From Diatrype stigma (taxonomy: Eukaryota; Ascomycota; Sordariomycetes; Xylariales; Diatrypaceae), in NCBI GenBank assembly GCA_022225965.2, contig JAKJXP020000016.1, forward strand, positions 248,001 through 312,000: a stretch of 64,000 bases of DNA, given 5' to 3'. The position numbers were made by a program, and so were the translations under genes. Positions 45,641 through 57,559 of the stretch are shown here, one piece after another; position 1 is the stretch's first letter; each line of letters starts with the position of its first letter. The notes below the pieces were generated by a model. The model searched no databases, was not told where the DNA came from, and saw only the letters and a program-made list of their open reading frames with translations.

Positions 45641-48600
45641 GGAACAAAAACGACTCCGAATACATAATCATGCGTTTTTTCGAATAATTAAACGTAAACA
45701 GCGGCAATAAATTCGACTTCCAAAATATCGTAATTTCGACGAAAAGCCGGTACAATACAGAAATAACGACCAGAAATTTACGTTATTTCTTAAAGACGCA
45801 GCTATTAAAAAGCGATTTAACGAAGCCTTAAAAGCGAAATAAATATATTTCTGCCTGCGTTATTAATATAAATAATTCGACGTTAAGCTATTAAGTATAA
45901 GTATTTGCATTGCTTATTAAATAAAGGATAATAAAAAATTAATAAACGAACCTTTTTATTTTTTTATTGGCAATAATTTAAACTTTAACGACGTTTCTTT
46001 TTAACTTATTCCGCTTAAAATAATCGAAAAATTATTTATTATAAAAGTTTATATTATAATTAATATTTTTATTATTCGTTTTATTATTATATGATTTGGC
46101 TAATTAATTAATTTCTTATAAATTCGTAATTAATAATACAAATATACGGAACATATTATGCATTTTTTACGTAATATTAACAAGATATATAACGAATTGC
46201 CTTTATTTCCAAAGCATTTCGATATAATTCTTTTTCGTCCTAAAAATATCGACAATATTCCAGAAATAAAACGTTAATTTCGCCGGCGGTTTCGTATTCG
46301 TCGCTAAGCTATATATATATGGCTAAACTTTTTCTTTATAAATCATCCGGATTATATAAACTTTACATTAAATCATTATAATTTATTTCAATTATTTGAA
46401 AATGGCGATATTTACGACTTACTTAATATTTACGAAACGAATAAAATATATATAACGATAAATCCGAACGCAAATTCCGTAAATAAGGCTATTCCAAAAA
46501 ATGTCGATACATGCAATAAGGCGGCGGTTTTTAATTTACTTATTAAAGCATTTAAATTAAATCGCTTAAAAAAAAACAACAAGAATAATCCGTCGTTTCC
46601 GAAATCGGATATACCGTTATAAGCAATTTAATTAAACGCTATTTATTATTTCTTAATGCCATTTATGCGGCAAATCCTTTTTAATAAATTTAACCAATCC
46701 TGCGCCTTATTTTTTTTTATATATCTTATACTTTATTCTTATAATAAAGCCGACTTTATTAAGCTTCAGCAACGTATTATTAAATATTAAGACTATTTCA
46801 ATTATGTTATACGCTAAAAAAATAATCGCTTTATTAAGCATTATACCTTTCGATATATTGCATTAAATACTTTAATACGCAAACAAATCCGTAATTACAG
46901 CCGTTATTTTACGAATAAGGAATTTAATTCGCCCATTTTTAAACGTTAATTATAAAAGGCTCTTAAAAATCCGAATAAGCCTAAGGCATAAATTATTTTT
47001 AATCGCATTATCCGATTTACAAGTATTATTAAAAACATTCGTCCCTTTTAATATAAGCATCGGCAAAAACTAAAAGCCTTTTTTTATTACTTAAAGCTGC
47101 CGTTTATATTTATTACTTTAAATCCGGCAAATCTTTATTAATAAAGCTTATACCGTTATATGCTTAAATTTAACCGATAAAAACAATTAAACGAATATAA
47201 ACGAATAAACTTATTTCGGCGCTTATTACGTAAAAATCCTCATATTGCTACGTAACATTTTTTTTTTCGAACTACCTTATTTCAAAAAATCGTATTAGCG
47301 GAAAAATTTAATTTCGGCAACTTTTAATACCGCTTCGAATAACAAAATCGTAACAACGGTTACGTTTATGGATTATATTGATTTAAAAATAGCCCCTCTT
47401 TAAATATAAACACACAAAAAAATCGAAACATATATACCAAAATTTGGAACTATTATATTATTACTATAAATCCTAAACCCCAGAAAATCGGCCGCGGCAA
47501 TACGAATAATAACCCGTTATGCATTAATCCTTTTTATACAAAACTTACGTAACAATAATTAAATAATATCATAAACCGTTATTAACGTTATAAATGTTTT
47601 ATTACGTATTATTTCCGAATTATTAAAAAAGCAACTAACGAAGCTCGGAAAAAAGGCGAGGAATTGCCAAATTCCGTTTGCCGCTTTAACTTTCTACGTT
47701 TTATGCGAAACGAATTTCGCGTTATTAAAATAAAAAACAAGTCCTGGTAATTATTTAATACCGTACGCAATAATACCTATTTTAATTAATTTAATTCATT
47801 AATAATTATATCGTAATTAATTAATACGAATATCTTTTTATATATCAGCAATGCGGCTATTATTAACTATGCAGCTAAATATTACGGCAAATCCGAATAA
47901 TAATCTGCCATATATGCTTAAATTGCCCAATTTATTTTGCCGCATATAACTAATAATAATCCCATGCTTTCGTTTATTTTTAAGCTTATAAACAAACTTA
48001 TTAAAAAAAAACTATTTTATTTAAAAGGTTTATTATTATTTATTGCAACTCCCTTTATAAGAAAACAGTCGTATAATACGTAACGTCGATTATTGCCCTC
48101 TTAAAAAGCATATCCGAATCCTAAACCTTAATAACGAAAGCGACGAAATTAAAAAAAACGCTACAGCTTGGAAAAAATATAAGCAAAAAAGTATATATAT
48201 GAAATACGTTTCGTATTTCGAATTCGTCGAACGCTGGGATTTTAAAAATTAGGACTTTAAAAAATGGCATATTATTAATGCGCAGCCTAAAATATTAAAC
48301 TATTTCCCTTATTATAAGCTTATTCGAACTTATTAGCAATTCTTTAATTTCTATCGAATAAAGCTATTATTAAACCATCCTTATCGCCATATTAACGAAC
48401 TATTAATTAATAACGAAATTAAATTCGATAATTATGTCATAATATATACACATTATATGCAATATCATATTTATAAGAATAATTATTACGGCACGGTTAG
48501 TCAAAAAAATATTTAGCTCGATAATAAAAAATTCGAGCCTAGCCTAAATAATGCGAATAATATTATTTTAAAAAATTAACAGCACATTGTTCAAATAATA

Positions 48601-50260
48601 CCAAATTTTTTGTCCGAATAAAAAGACGCTAAATTATTTAACCGCCGTAATATTAATATTAATTACGATTAATCCTTTTATATTAATCGGTACGTTTACG
48701 AAAACTTCGCTAACGGTAACTATTAAAAAAAACGCCGCAAAGAATATTCCGACGATTACGATATTAAAAACTTACCATTAAATATAATTAAAACCTTAAA
48801 TCCCAAATAGCGAATTATATATAATACAATAATTGGTTATTATTAAAGCTTTCTTACCGATAACTAATTAAAGTAATTATTATTATACGTTAATAGTAAT
48901 AATAAAACTAAAAAGTCCTATTTTATTAAGATTATATCGTTATATTTTTAATAATTATTTATAATAAACAAGTCGTCCGTAATTCGAATTGTTCCAATTA
49001 ACATAGCTAGCAATTAAATTGGCGGCCAAATATTGCATTTTTTGCTTCGCTTATTTATTAATAGCGAATATAAGCCCTTAATAAAAAATGTTAACTTATT
49101 AAATACTTTATAACAGCGCTTTCGTAACGTTTATTTTTTTATTATCGACGAAAAAAACATGTTCGGCTTATAAAATTTAAGCTAAATTAACCGGCGGCTT
49201 TAAAAAATCTTTTTTAATTGCCGCAATAGTTATTTTAGCGGTTTAAATATATTGCTTATTGGAAACTTTTTTTAATTATTTCCCGTTATAAATAAGCCGT
49301 TATATATTTTTAAATAATTAATTAAACATTACGACATTATTAAATACGGGCTATATAAAGCCTTTAAACGTTCGGTATTTCTTATTATTATTTAACGCCA
49401 ATAAAAATCCGAATAAGTCCGATTTTGCAAAACCTTATTAAAGTTATAATAATTTAAGATTTTTGCCGCTTTTTAAAAACTATTAACGTTTAAATGCGTT
49501 ATAAAGCTTTTTTTTGCCGAAATTATAAGCTTCGATAATGCTATACGCATTTATTTTATTAAAATTCGTATTAATTAATATAACCATAACCATATAATAC
49601 GATTTGTAAATTTAATTATTTAGGTTTATGCTAAATATAAAAAATTTAATACAAATAAGGCCGTTTTTTTTAATGCTAGCAACTTTTTTAAAAGCTTTTT
49701 TATTTGCATTAAATACCGGATTATATTAATACGTAACCTATAAAGCTATATCGGTTTTATAAACGGAATTTAAAATACGGTATACGACATTTTTTAAGCT
49801 TAGGATTTAAACGTTACAAATAATATTTCGGAAGTTATTATAATAGCTTTTAATAATTATATTGGTCCGGCATTTATTAATTCGAATAGCCGCAAACTTT
49901 ATAACGATTAAAGCAAAGCTGTCGTATTTATTTTTCGAATTCGACAGAATTTTGTCGTAAAAAGTATTATTTATTACCGAAAGCAATTTCCTTTATTTAT
50001 TACATATGTTATTATAATGCATAAGTTTTAAGGCATTATTTTGCGCCAAGTAATATATAATATTTCGAATTGTAAATTTATTATTGGATTATTATATATG
50101 GCCGTTTTTAAAATATCTGCATTATAAGGCTTAATATTCGATATTTCATTTAATCGCAGCCGTTTTTATTACGAAAATAATCATTCGTTTATACAAATAA
50201 AATTTAATAATTATAATATCCGTTTAAAATATGCTTTGATTCGGTCTTTATATATAATTC
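45641..50260 (+). pseudogene. RIP-degraded Helitron Rep/helicase gene
   Basis: Reading through stops on the plus strand recovers a fungal Helitron protein in order. 45.64-45.75 kb has a basic N-terminal stretch (ARMREQKRLR). About 47.1 kb reads FIFITLNPANLY. About 47.23-47.38 kb reads FFFRTTLFQKIV and RFE-QNRNNGYVYGLY, where Helitrons have FEWQHRGSPHIHG. About 47.85 kb holds the two-tyrosine motif NYAAKYYGKSE. A degraded Walker A (KTKKSYFIK) lies near 48.91 kb, then IGGQILHFLLRLFINSEY, IIDEKNMFGLQ near 49.14 kb, GNFFQLFPV, and QFPLFITYVIIMHKFQGI with GLLYMAVFKISALQG near 49.98-50.13 kb (Pif1/RecD helicase). His-to-Tyr, Trp/Gln-to-stop and Gly-to-Asn/Lys changes are what RIP produces. Inactive. 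Confidence 0.85.
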
Positions 50261-53210
50261 ATTTTCGGCAATTCCTTATTTATTAATTTAATAGCGATAA
50301 TTTTAATAATAGCAATTTTCATAACATTAGTTTTATTTCGTAAAAAACTCTTAAATATAAATGCAATAACTTTTTTCTTTATTACGGCAATTTCTCGTAT
50401 TTTTTATATTTTTCTAGCCTAATTTTGCACTTTCTTTTTTATTTATAAGCACATATTAAATATTTCGCCGCCTTGCAATTATAATCGTTTACTTTTAATT
50501 CAAATCGTATATGGCTTAGCCGTAATTGGATTAATGTTTTCGTTATAAATATTTGGCCTATTGTTTTTTTTTGATTCGGAATTTTGCGAATATATTATTT
50601 TTAAAGGTATATGTTTTTTTTAACATTTTGTAACTTCCGTATTTATGTTTTATAATATTAATTCCGGAAATAAATTAGCAGCCATAAAACGGTTATATAT
50701 AATAAACGTTAGCTTTATATTGCTAATACGGCGCAATATTGGGCTATTTATAAGCTTAAATATATAAGGCCGCTTTAGCATTTATATTGGTTAATAAGGA
50801 ATGCATAATCTTGCTTATAAAAAAGCCGATTTTAATAGCTACGTATATTTCGTATGCTTATGCCGGCGATTTTTTATCGGTCGTATAAATCGAAAATAAC
50901 TGGGGCCCGATTATTATATTCCAAAACTTAGCATTCGTAATGTTTCATTTAATAAATCGTTTTTAAACCATTTCTGCTAAAAACGTAATAATTAAATAAA
51001 ATAATGTTTATATATTATTAATATGCGATTTATATAAATACGTATAACAAATATATACTTAAATAAAAATAACATTTAATTTAATTAATATCGCAAATTT
51101 TTTGCAAAAGCGATAAAACTAATAAGATATAATAAAAAAAAATACATCGATTGGCTTTTTGAAAATATCGATGGTTTACTTAATGCTAACATAGTCGATA
51201 ATAATTTAAGCAAGCTTTTAATTTTTTTTAAGCGTACGATAAAATGAACTTTTTTCGATGCTAAGAATGGAAATATTACGAACAAACGGCTTAGGTTTTT
51301 AATAATGGCTTTTACTGCTAAAAATGAAAATATGCGAAATTCGACGAACCAGCTTTTGTATTTTTTCGTTTTTAATTATATTAGCAGCAAATCGTGATTT
51401 ACGGTTATTCATAATAGCTGCTACGTACGAAAAACTTAATTTAAATGGTAATGTATTAAGAACGAATTAAGGCTAACGGATAAGATAAAGTTGCTATATA
51501 AAAAATTAAAGCTTAAAAATTAAAAATATTAAGTAAAAAAATTTACCTTATATGTTATAACAGGTTTGGCCTATTTAAATGGCTTGCAATTATCTTATTT
51601 AAGATATATATTATATTTGTTATATTATTATAATTAAAAAAGGTGCCAATTATAATTATTAAAGCTTATTTATATAATACTTATAAACCAAATTTCTAAC
51701 TAGACCTAATTAATTTACCTATAAGCCAAATTTCTAACTAAACCTAACTTACCTGCCTATTTATTACACCTTTATTGCTAAGTCGTTTCCTTTCGAGAAA
51801 TTCATTTTATACTATCGCAATAGCTTATATATTATTCGTTTTAATCGTCGCCATTTATAATTATGTCGTCGCATCCCATTGCTTATAAATATTGCAATAC
51901 AGGACTATTCGGTAACTTATTAATTACAATTTATGGCAATAAAACTTCCTAGTACCAAATTATTAACCATTACGTTTTTTCTGCCGATAAAACCCTTATC
52001 TTTAATTACGATTTAAACATTAGCCTTTATTTTATAAACAATAACGATAAATTTTTTCGTAATATTAAAGTACTTAGTTATATAAATGCGACAACTTTTA
52101 AGGTTCGAATTACCGAATTATAGCTTGCCTTAAATTATAAATTTTAATCCGAATACTTATTCAAAAATGAAATTAAAAGCATAGCTTCGCTTATTACCGA
52201 ATACGTTAATTCGTTTAAATTACTATTCGTATTCGAAATTAATCCGGAATACGCCATGGGAAAAAATAATAAGACGATATATAATACTAATAAGCCGACG
52301 TTTATTTAAATGCCGCAATAGGTACTTTTAAGCCTATCCGAATATTGGATTAACGTTTTATATTAAATGCTTTAAAAAATGCTTCTAGTTTTCGATTTGC
52401 TGGCAATTTATGGTACGTACTAGAAAATTTAATAGGTATATTGCAATTTCTAAAAAAGATCCGTTTTAAATAAACCCTGCCCTATTATTATCGTTTTTAT
52501 AAACAAGCTTTTGTAATAAAATAATAAATAAACCTATAACTTTTGAATTATTTATTTTTTTAAAGCTTTATTTATGGATCCCTTTTACGTAAAGCAATAA
52601 TATAACAACAGCTACGATTAAATCATTACGTCGTCGAATATGCTAAGTAATTAAAAAAAAATAATTAAAGAATATATCGGCTTTAAAAATAAAAAATCAA
52701 ATAAACGCAATTAAGCAGCCAATAATTAATTTAATTAATTTATTACCGTTAATTCCGATTTATCGTCGAATATTATCCGTATTTTTCCTTATAAGCGCTA
52801 ACTTTCGTTTAGTTCCAGTTTAATACAGCAATTACGTCGCTTATTTCTTATGTTCTTTTAAAGCCGCTTTTGCTAGCCCTTTTTTCAGCAGCCCCTTTTT
52901 TAATAACTCCTTTTTTAGTAGTTATTATTAATACGGTCCTAACCGTTTCTAGATTTCGCCTTTTAATTACGACCATCTATGGGCAATAAAAGGTTAAATG
53001 CTTTGCGTAAATACGAATATTATACGCCTTATTTAAAGTACGAACTTTCGACCGAATACTTAATAAACGAGCCATATCCTTTATTTCCCATGAACTAAAA
53101 AGAATAGAATTCGTATTTTCGCGATTTTCAGCGACAGAATAATTAAAGGAATTATAAATACGAATTATATTTATGTAATAAATTATATTAAGTTATTGCG
53201 CTTAAATTTA
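50261..53210. other. AT-rich RIP-like DNA right of the Helitron relic
   Basis: No intact gene. On the plus strand, 51.87-52.45 kb reads through a few stops as a protein-like stretch (for example YVNSFKLLFVFEINPEYAMG), possibly cargo or part of another element; family not recognised. On the minus strand, 51285-51085 gives a 66-codon open frame with no recognisable motif. A 3' Helitron end (CTRR with hairpin) was not found by eye. Confidence 0.4.
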
Positions 53211-53297
53211 AAAAAAAATTAACGAAAGGCGTTATTTATAAAGCTTAGGCTATCGGTAATTAATACAATCCTAGGCAAAAAATTATAACAATGGAAA

Positions 53298-53395
53298 CGA
53301 TTAATCGTAGGCGAAAACGCTCGAAGTATTTTCCAAGCCTGAATTTCTAAACTTGATTTCCGTATTATACCATTTTTATAAAATAACCTCCGATT
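53298..53395 (-). repeat. Third inverted repeat, right arm
   Basis: Reverse complement pairs with 43194-43291. On the minus strand it lies inside a 67-codon open frame (53422-53219) containing SLEIQAWKILRAFSPTINR. The shared frame on both arms suggests a common coding ancestor. See the left arm for differences. Confidence 0.75.
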
Positions 53396-53701
53396 AAATT
53401 TTAACATTTTACGCCAACCCAAAAAATAAACAAGTAAAATAGCCCAGCAACCCCAAAAAAATCGCCCCGCGCGGGAAATTTTTTTAACCCGGAGAAAAAA
53501 AAAAAAGGTTCCCGAAACTTACGTAAGGCCGTACCTTTTTTTTCTTTTCGTAGCGGTTAAAAAAATTTTATATTGGTATAAGATTATCTTTAAAATTCAA
53601 GACCGTCTTGAAATTTTAAGACCGTTCCTTAGATAAAAATCGTCTTAGCCGCTAATTAATCTTTTAAAAGTCCTCAACTAAGGACCGTCTTTATTGCTGG
53701 A

Positions 53702-53750
53702 TTCGATCCCCGAAACCGTCTCTAAAAACCCCCCCCGCGCGGTAAGGTAG
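53702..53750 (-). repeat. Second (inner) inverted repeat, right arm
   Basis: Ends AACCCCCCCCGCGCGGTAAG then GTAG; pairs with 42412-42460. Just inside it, GGATTCGATCCCC at 53699-53711 resembles an RNA polymerase III box B. Confidence 0.75.
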
Positions 53751-53947
53751 TAAAACATTCTTAGAAAAAGTCGCAAAAAATATCCCTATAACTACGGAAA
53801 AAACGATACTTAACGGTATATTTACTATATGTCCTGGATTAATACTCGCACGAAAACAATTACTGAAAGTCAGGACTTAAGGGGGGGGTTGTATGTCGTA
53901 ATTTGAAGTTGTCAACAAAGTGGCTGTGGTGGCTTGAATTCCCATAC

Positions 53948-54049
53948 AAATTCCGTCGGTCAGGTCAATATCAGTCCGGACTGATACTAGTATCAGTCCG
54001 TACTAATACTAGTATCAGTCCATACTAGTATCAGTATTTTATTACCCTG
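53948..54049 (-). repeat. Right outer terminal inverted repeat with 24-bp palindrome
   Basis: Partner of 42301-42411, ending CAGTATTTTATTACCCTG. 53977-54000 is a perfect 24-bp palindrome centred on ACTAGT, with arms CGGACTGATACT. Two further partial copies of GATACTAGTATCAGT-type sequence follow (54004-54036). Such subterminal repeats are typical transposase-binding sites. Confidence 0.75.
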
Positions 54050-54057
54050 ATTGCAGG

Positions 54058-54666
54058 TAACAATCACTCCTGTCACTACGAGAAAGCCATCTTCTTCAGA
54101 AGTGGCGTATGTATATCCCTATGCTGTTTAAAGTTATCGTTCTGCATAATCTCCCACTCCTGGTCCTGAAATCCTTTAGGGTCTCCGAGGTCGGCAATTG
54201 GAACTTGTTTTGGATAATTTTGCAAAATCACCAAACAGACCAAACGTGGTTGTCTGTCAGGGTTCATCAACTATCCCTAGATCATCAACGTTGATCCTCA
54301 TGTGCTTTCTGGCACGATGTTGGGTTCATGTAATATTATATAGTTTGCCAATTGATAGTTGACCTATAAGCAATATATAGCAATAAATCTGGGAGGGTGT
54401 GGATGGGGGCGGCATGAAATTGGAACAAATAGCGTAACGGCTATAGCCGTCGTGATCAACGTTACAAGCACTGCTCCGTGTCCCGCAAATTTACTACGTA
54501 CGTGGCGGCGCGGCGGGCAAACAAGGGAGGGACCTGCCAGGCCCATATGGATATTCCATTCTGTTCCACCTTTCCAGCATGTCTCAACATTTGTTTTATC
54601 AAGGTCAAGCATTCCACCCGCCCACCGAAGCCCGGTGGATGGATGGATAGATAGTATAGCACCATC
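54058..54666. other. Intergenic, no gene seen
   Basis: 609 bp between the big element and the nicotinamidase stop codon; return to balanced base composition. Open frames on both strands (54359-54853, 54665-54462) overlap without recognisable motifs. A short GGATGGATGGATAGATAG microsatellite lies at 54636-54653. Confidence 0.4.
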
Positions 54667-55444
54667 TTACTGGGCCGTCATCAACCTCAGAACCTCCGGG
54701 TCCTGCATGCCAACAACCTGGACACCCGTTGCCTCGATGCCCTTTCGGCAGGAAGGCCACCCTGGCGCATCGACTGCTCTAGTGCCATCCTCGACCAGAT
54801 ACGTCTTGAAGCCTTCCTTGACGGCGTCGACGGCCGCAGCCTTGACGCAATAGTCGGCGGCCAGGCCGACCACGTACACGTCGGTAACCCGGCGGTCCCG
54901 GAGGATGGCGGCCAGGCCGCTGTCGCCGACGCGCGGGGACTGGAACGGGGCGTAGAACGGGCTGTACATCTCGACGCGCGGGTCGGTGCCCTTCTCGAGG
55001 ACCCTGTCGATCTGCCCGGCGTTCAGCTCCGAGATCAGCTCTGCCCCGGGTGTGCCCTGCACGCAGTGCACCGGCCACAGTCGGGACTCAACCACCTCGG
55101 AGGGATTGTGCGGGTTGGCGATGCGGACGGAGTCCGTGTAGGATTGTCGTCCCTCGTGGTTAGCTGCAAACGAGATGTGGTCGGCGGGATGCCAGTCCTT
55201 GGTGGCGATCCTGACGACGAATGGAGCGGCTAGCAACTGGTTGACAACCGGTGCGATGTCCCGGCCGTTGGGAACTGCAAGGGAGCCATGCTACGACGGA
55301 GCGCGATTAGTTACCTACCTACCCAATCCAAATCCCGCTCGTCTCCGTCTCCGCCTTCAGGGGGGACTGGGGTCTACTTACAGGGGGGCAGAAGTCCTCT
55401 TGCAGGTCTATCACCAACAGAGCTGGTCTGAAGTCTCCGGTCAT
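54667..55444 (-). CDS. PNC1: Nicotinamidase (isochorismatase-fold amidohydrolase)
   Basis: Exons on the minus strand are 55444-55382 and 55290-54667 (91-bp intron), giving 228 aa (yeast Pnc1 is 216). It hydrolyses nicotinamide to nicotinic acid in the NAD+ salvage pathway and so also relieves sirtuin inhibition. Catalytic features are in place: Asp-13 in LVIDLQEDFCPP, Lys in RVLEKGTD (about 124), and nucleophile Cys about 167 in GLAADYCVKAAAVDA. The metal site is the conserved TKDWHPADH. The first exon is recovered by the donor CCT-GTAAGT; the splice gives FCPPHGSLAVPNGRDI, exactly the family pattern. Both neighbours are unrelated. Confidence 0.95.
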
Positions 55445-57559
55445 GATGTGGCAAGTTGAAGCTAACCCACTACTCAACGTCGCTACCTAAACTAGACGTG
55501 TGTGTTGCTCAGAATGGAATAGGGTGCTCTAGAAGAAGCGGTATATGAGGTGAGTGAGCAGTCAAGGATAGTCTATCCAACGCACGATGTTGGAACCTTA
55601 GGAGAATGTAGATGGATCGAAGACGTATACCAGAGACGTATACCAGAGACGTATACCTATCAGAGAACCTGCATATTTGATGCATCAGATGTTTGTCTTT
55701 ACACGGCCCCCTAAAACCGTAAGCAGCTACCTGTGGCTGATAACTTGGCGATAACTTATCAGTCACCCAGTCACCTTGTCATAAGAGACTTTGCAACCTT
55801 AAGGGGGACCTATAGACGCTTATTGCTTCCCTACATATGTACGTACATACATGTACCTCTGTATGTTGTATGTATATGTAGATAGTGTACCACGTGTAAC
55901 GTGCTGTAGTGTGGGGATTGCGGGGCTATCAGGGTAGCTCCCTTGGCTCCAGGCTCCTTAGTGTCGGGTCAGGAGGTCTGGAGGTGTGATAACGGCGTAA
56001 CCCACGGCTGCCACGCAAGTGCTGCTCTATAAGGAACATCAAGTGGAAGCATTCCACCCCCTGAGTAGGACCACATACAACCACATTTACATCCACGAAA
56101 TATATATCCACGAAAAAGTATCATCACACCTGTGAGGAGTCCTGGAATTCAGAATCACAGGCAAAAGCACAAAGTGTTCGTCTTCACATGGAAGTAATTG
56201 CAAAGGTATGTATGATTCCTATGTGGTGTGATTGTATCGTATCAGAAAAGCTGCAGGTTGATGACGGGCAGGTCTGCCCGAGGAACAACGACGTAGCCAA
56301 CCCGTAATATACTGTCACTTACTGTAAGTGTCCTCTACCTCATTACCTCGCAGTCTAGGTAGTCACACGGACCCTTTCACTTTCGGGGCACGCTCACGAG
56401 TAAAGGCAGTCGTCACCACAACAGCCTCGGCTCTCATCTTCCAGCTTAAGATGTCGATGTTGCCCGCCTGGAGGCGTGCTGTGCGGGGTTCCCTCCTCGT
56501 AGCCCACCTTCACGAAACAGTCGCTGATACCCTTTGCCATCGGGGCGAGAATTTCCGGCCATCGGGAAAGAGAATCTCCGTCATCAGGGAAAAGAATCTC
56601 CATCGCCGGGGAAGAGAATCTCCGCCGGCCGTGGCGTGAGCTCGGCCCCGAGTCGGAGGAGCTCCCTAGCCGGCAGATTCACTTCGCGGGAACCGGAAGT
56701 GCGGTTCGGATCGGGCGCCCCAGCGACGGGTCCGATGCCGGCGGCACATCGCCGATATTCCCGGTAGTATCGGGTTTGGCCTTGTCATATTATGCCCGGA
56801 CACCCTAGCGCGAGTGCGACGCCGGGATGTAGTCAGTCGGTTTCCGTAGCCGCCGCTGTAGGACCGCCCCGTAAGGCAGATCGTCAGCGCCACCTACGGC
56901 GGGATGAGCACCGCGCTCCTAGAGACGGGATGCCGAACTACACCCCGAAGTCCGCGAGGTGCAGGATGAAAGGGGTGGCGATTTTTCCGCCCGCGCGGTC
57001 TCCCGGGAACGAAGTCCTCTCGGCTAGTATGCCAAGCCCGCTGCCACGAGGTAGAAGTAGCTCGTCAAAGTATCCTGTAGGCGGGCGGGAGAAGGGACCG
57101 AGGCCGCCTTGCATAGTCGATATGAAGAGCTGGTCGATAAAGAACTGCGGGTGATAGTATAGTGATGTGTATTTTAGATCAAAAAATTCAAACGTCGTAG
57201 AGATGAAGCAGTGTGAGGAAACGTTGCTTTTGAACCGTCGTGGGTCATATATCACACCCCTCTTACTTAAATATATACCTCAAAAGTGCGGCTATGATCA
57301 CTCAACCCCTCATTACCATCAGGATGTGGTGGTTCCGACGGTGAGGCTAGGTACCAAATTTATACTACTATGTTTCACCCAATTTAATATGGAACTACTG
57401 TGTCAGAAATCAATATAATCGTGAAGTCACAACCTTACGGTCAAAAGGTCATAAAATACATCACAGTATCAAACTACATAGTAGTCAGAGTTCAGCCATT
57501 TCACTACACTGATCGACGATGCTATCTACCGAAGGGCATCCAAAACGACCGACCGACCC
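55445..57559. other. 2.1-kb intergenic region with short repeats, no gene seen
   Basis: The left part must include the nicotinamidase promoter. It holds a GTATACCAGAGAC duplication (55626-55650), TACGTACATACATGTACC near 55840, and four 22-bp tandem units at 56541-56628. A GC-rich stretch (56640-57080) has open frames on both strands but no motif I recognise. Confidence 0.45.
56541..56628. repeat. 22-bp tandem repeat, four copies
   Basis: Four imperfect units of the form CGGGAAAGAGAATCTCCGTC+AT, each containing GAGAATCTCC-like palindromic cores. Unit length 22 is not a multiple of three, so coding constraint is unlikely. No function evident. Confidence 0.7.

Larger units (their letters stand above)
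42293..54057. mobile_element. 11.7-kb inverted-repeat element with 8-bp target duplication (hAT-like, nested)
   Basis: A perfect ATTGCAGG occurs at 42293-42300 and 54050-54057. Directly inside are inverted ends: CAGGCTATTAAAAAATACTG from 42301, and the reverse complement of CAGGGTAATAAAATACTG ending at 54049. The similarity continues for about 110 bp through GATACTAGTATCAGT repeats. An 8-bp duplication with CAGGG-type ends is the established signature of hAT transposons. No hAT transposase is readable; the 11.7-kb interior is mostly AT-rich, RIP-like DNA holding nested inverted repeats, minisatellites, a tRNA-like sequence and a Helitron relic. It could be a dead hAT (or its non-autonomous derivative) that later received other elements. 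Confidence 0.7.

Noticed and set aside
42293..54057. Starship-type giant element
   Set aside because: No DUF3435 tyrosine recombinase (captain) is readable, and the ends are inverted repeats with an 8-bp duplication.
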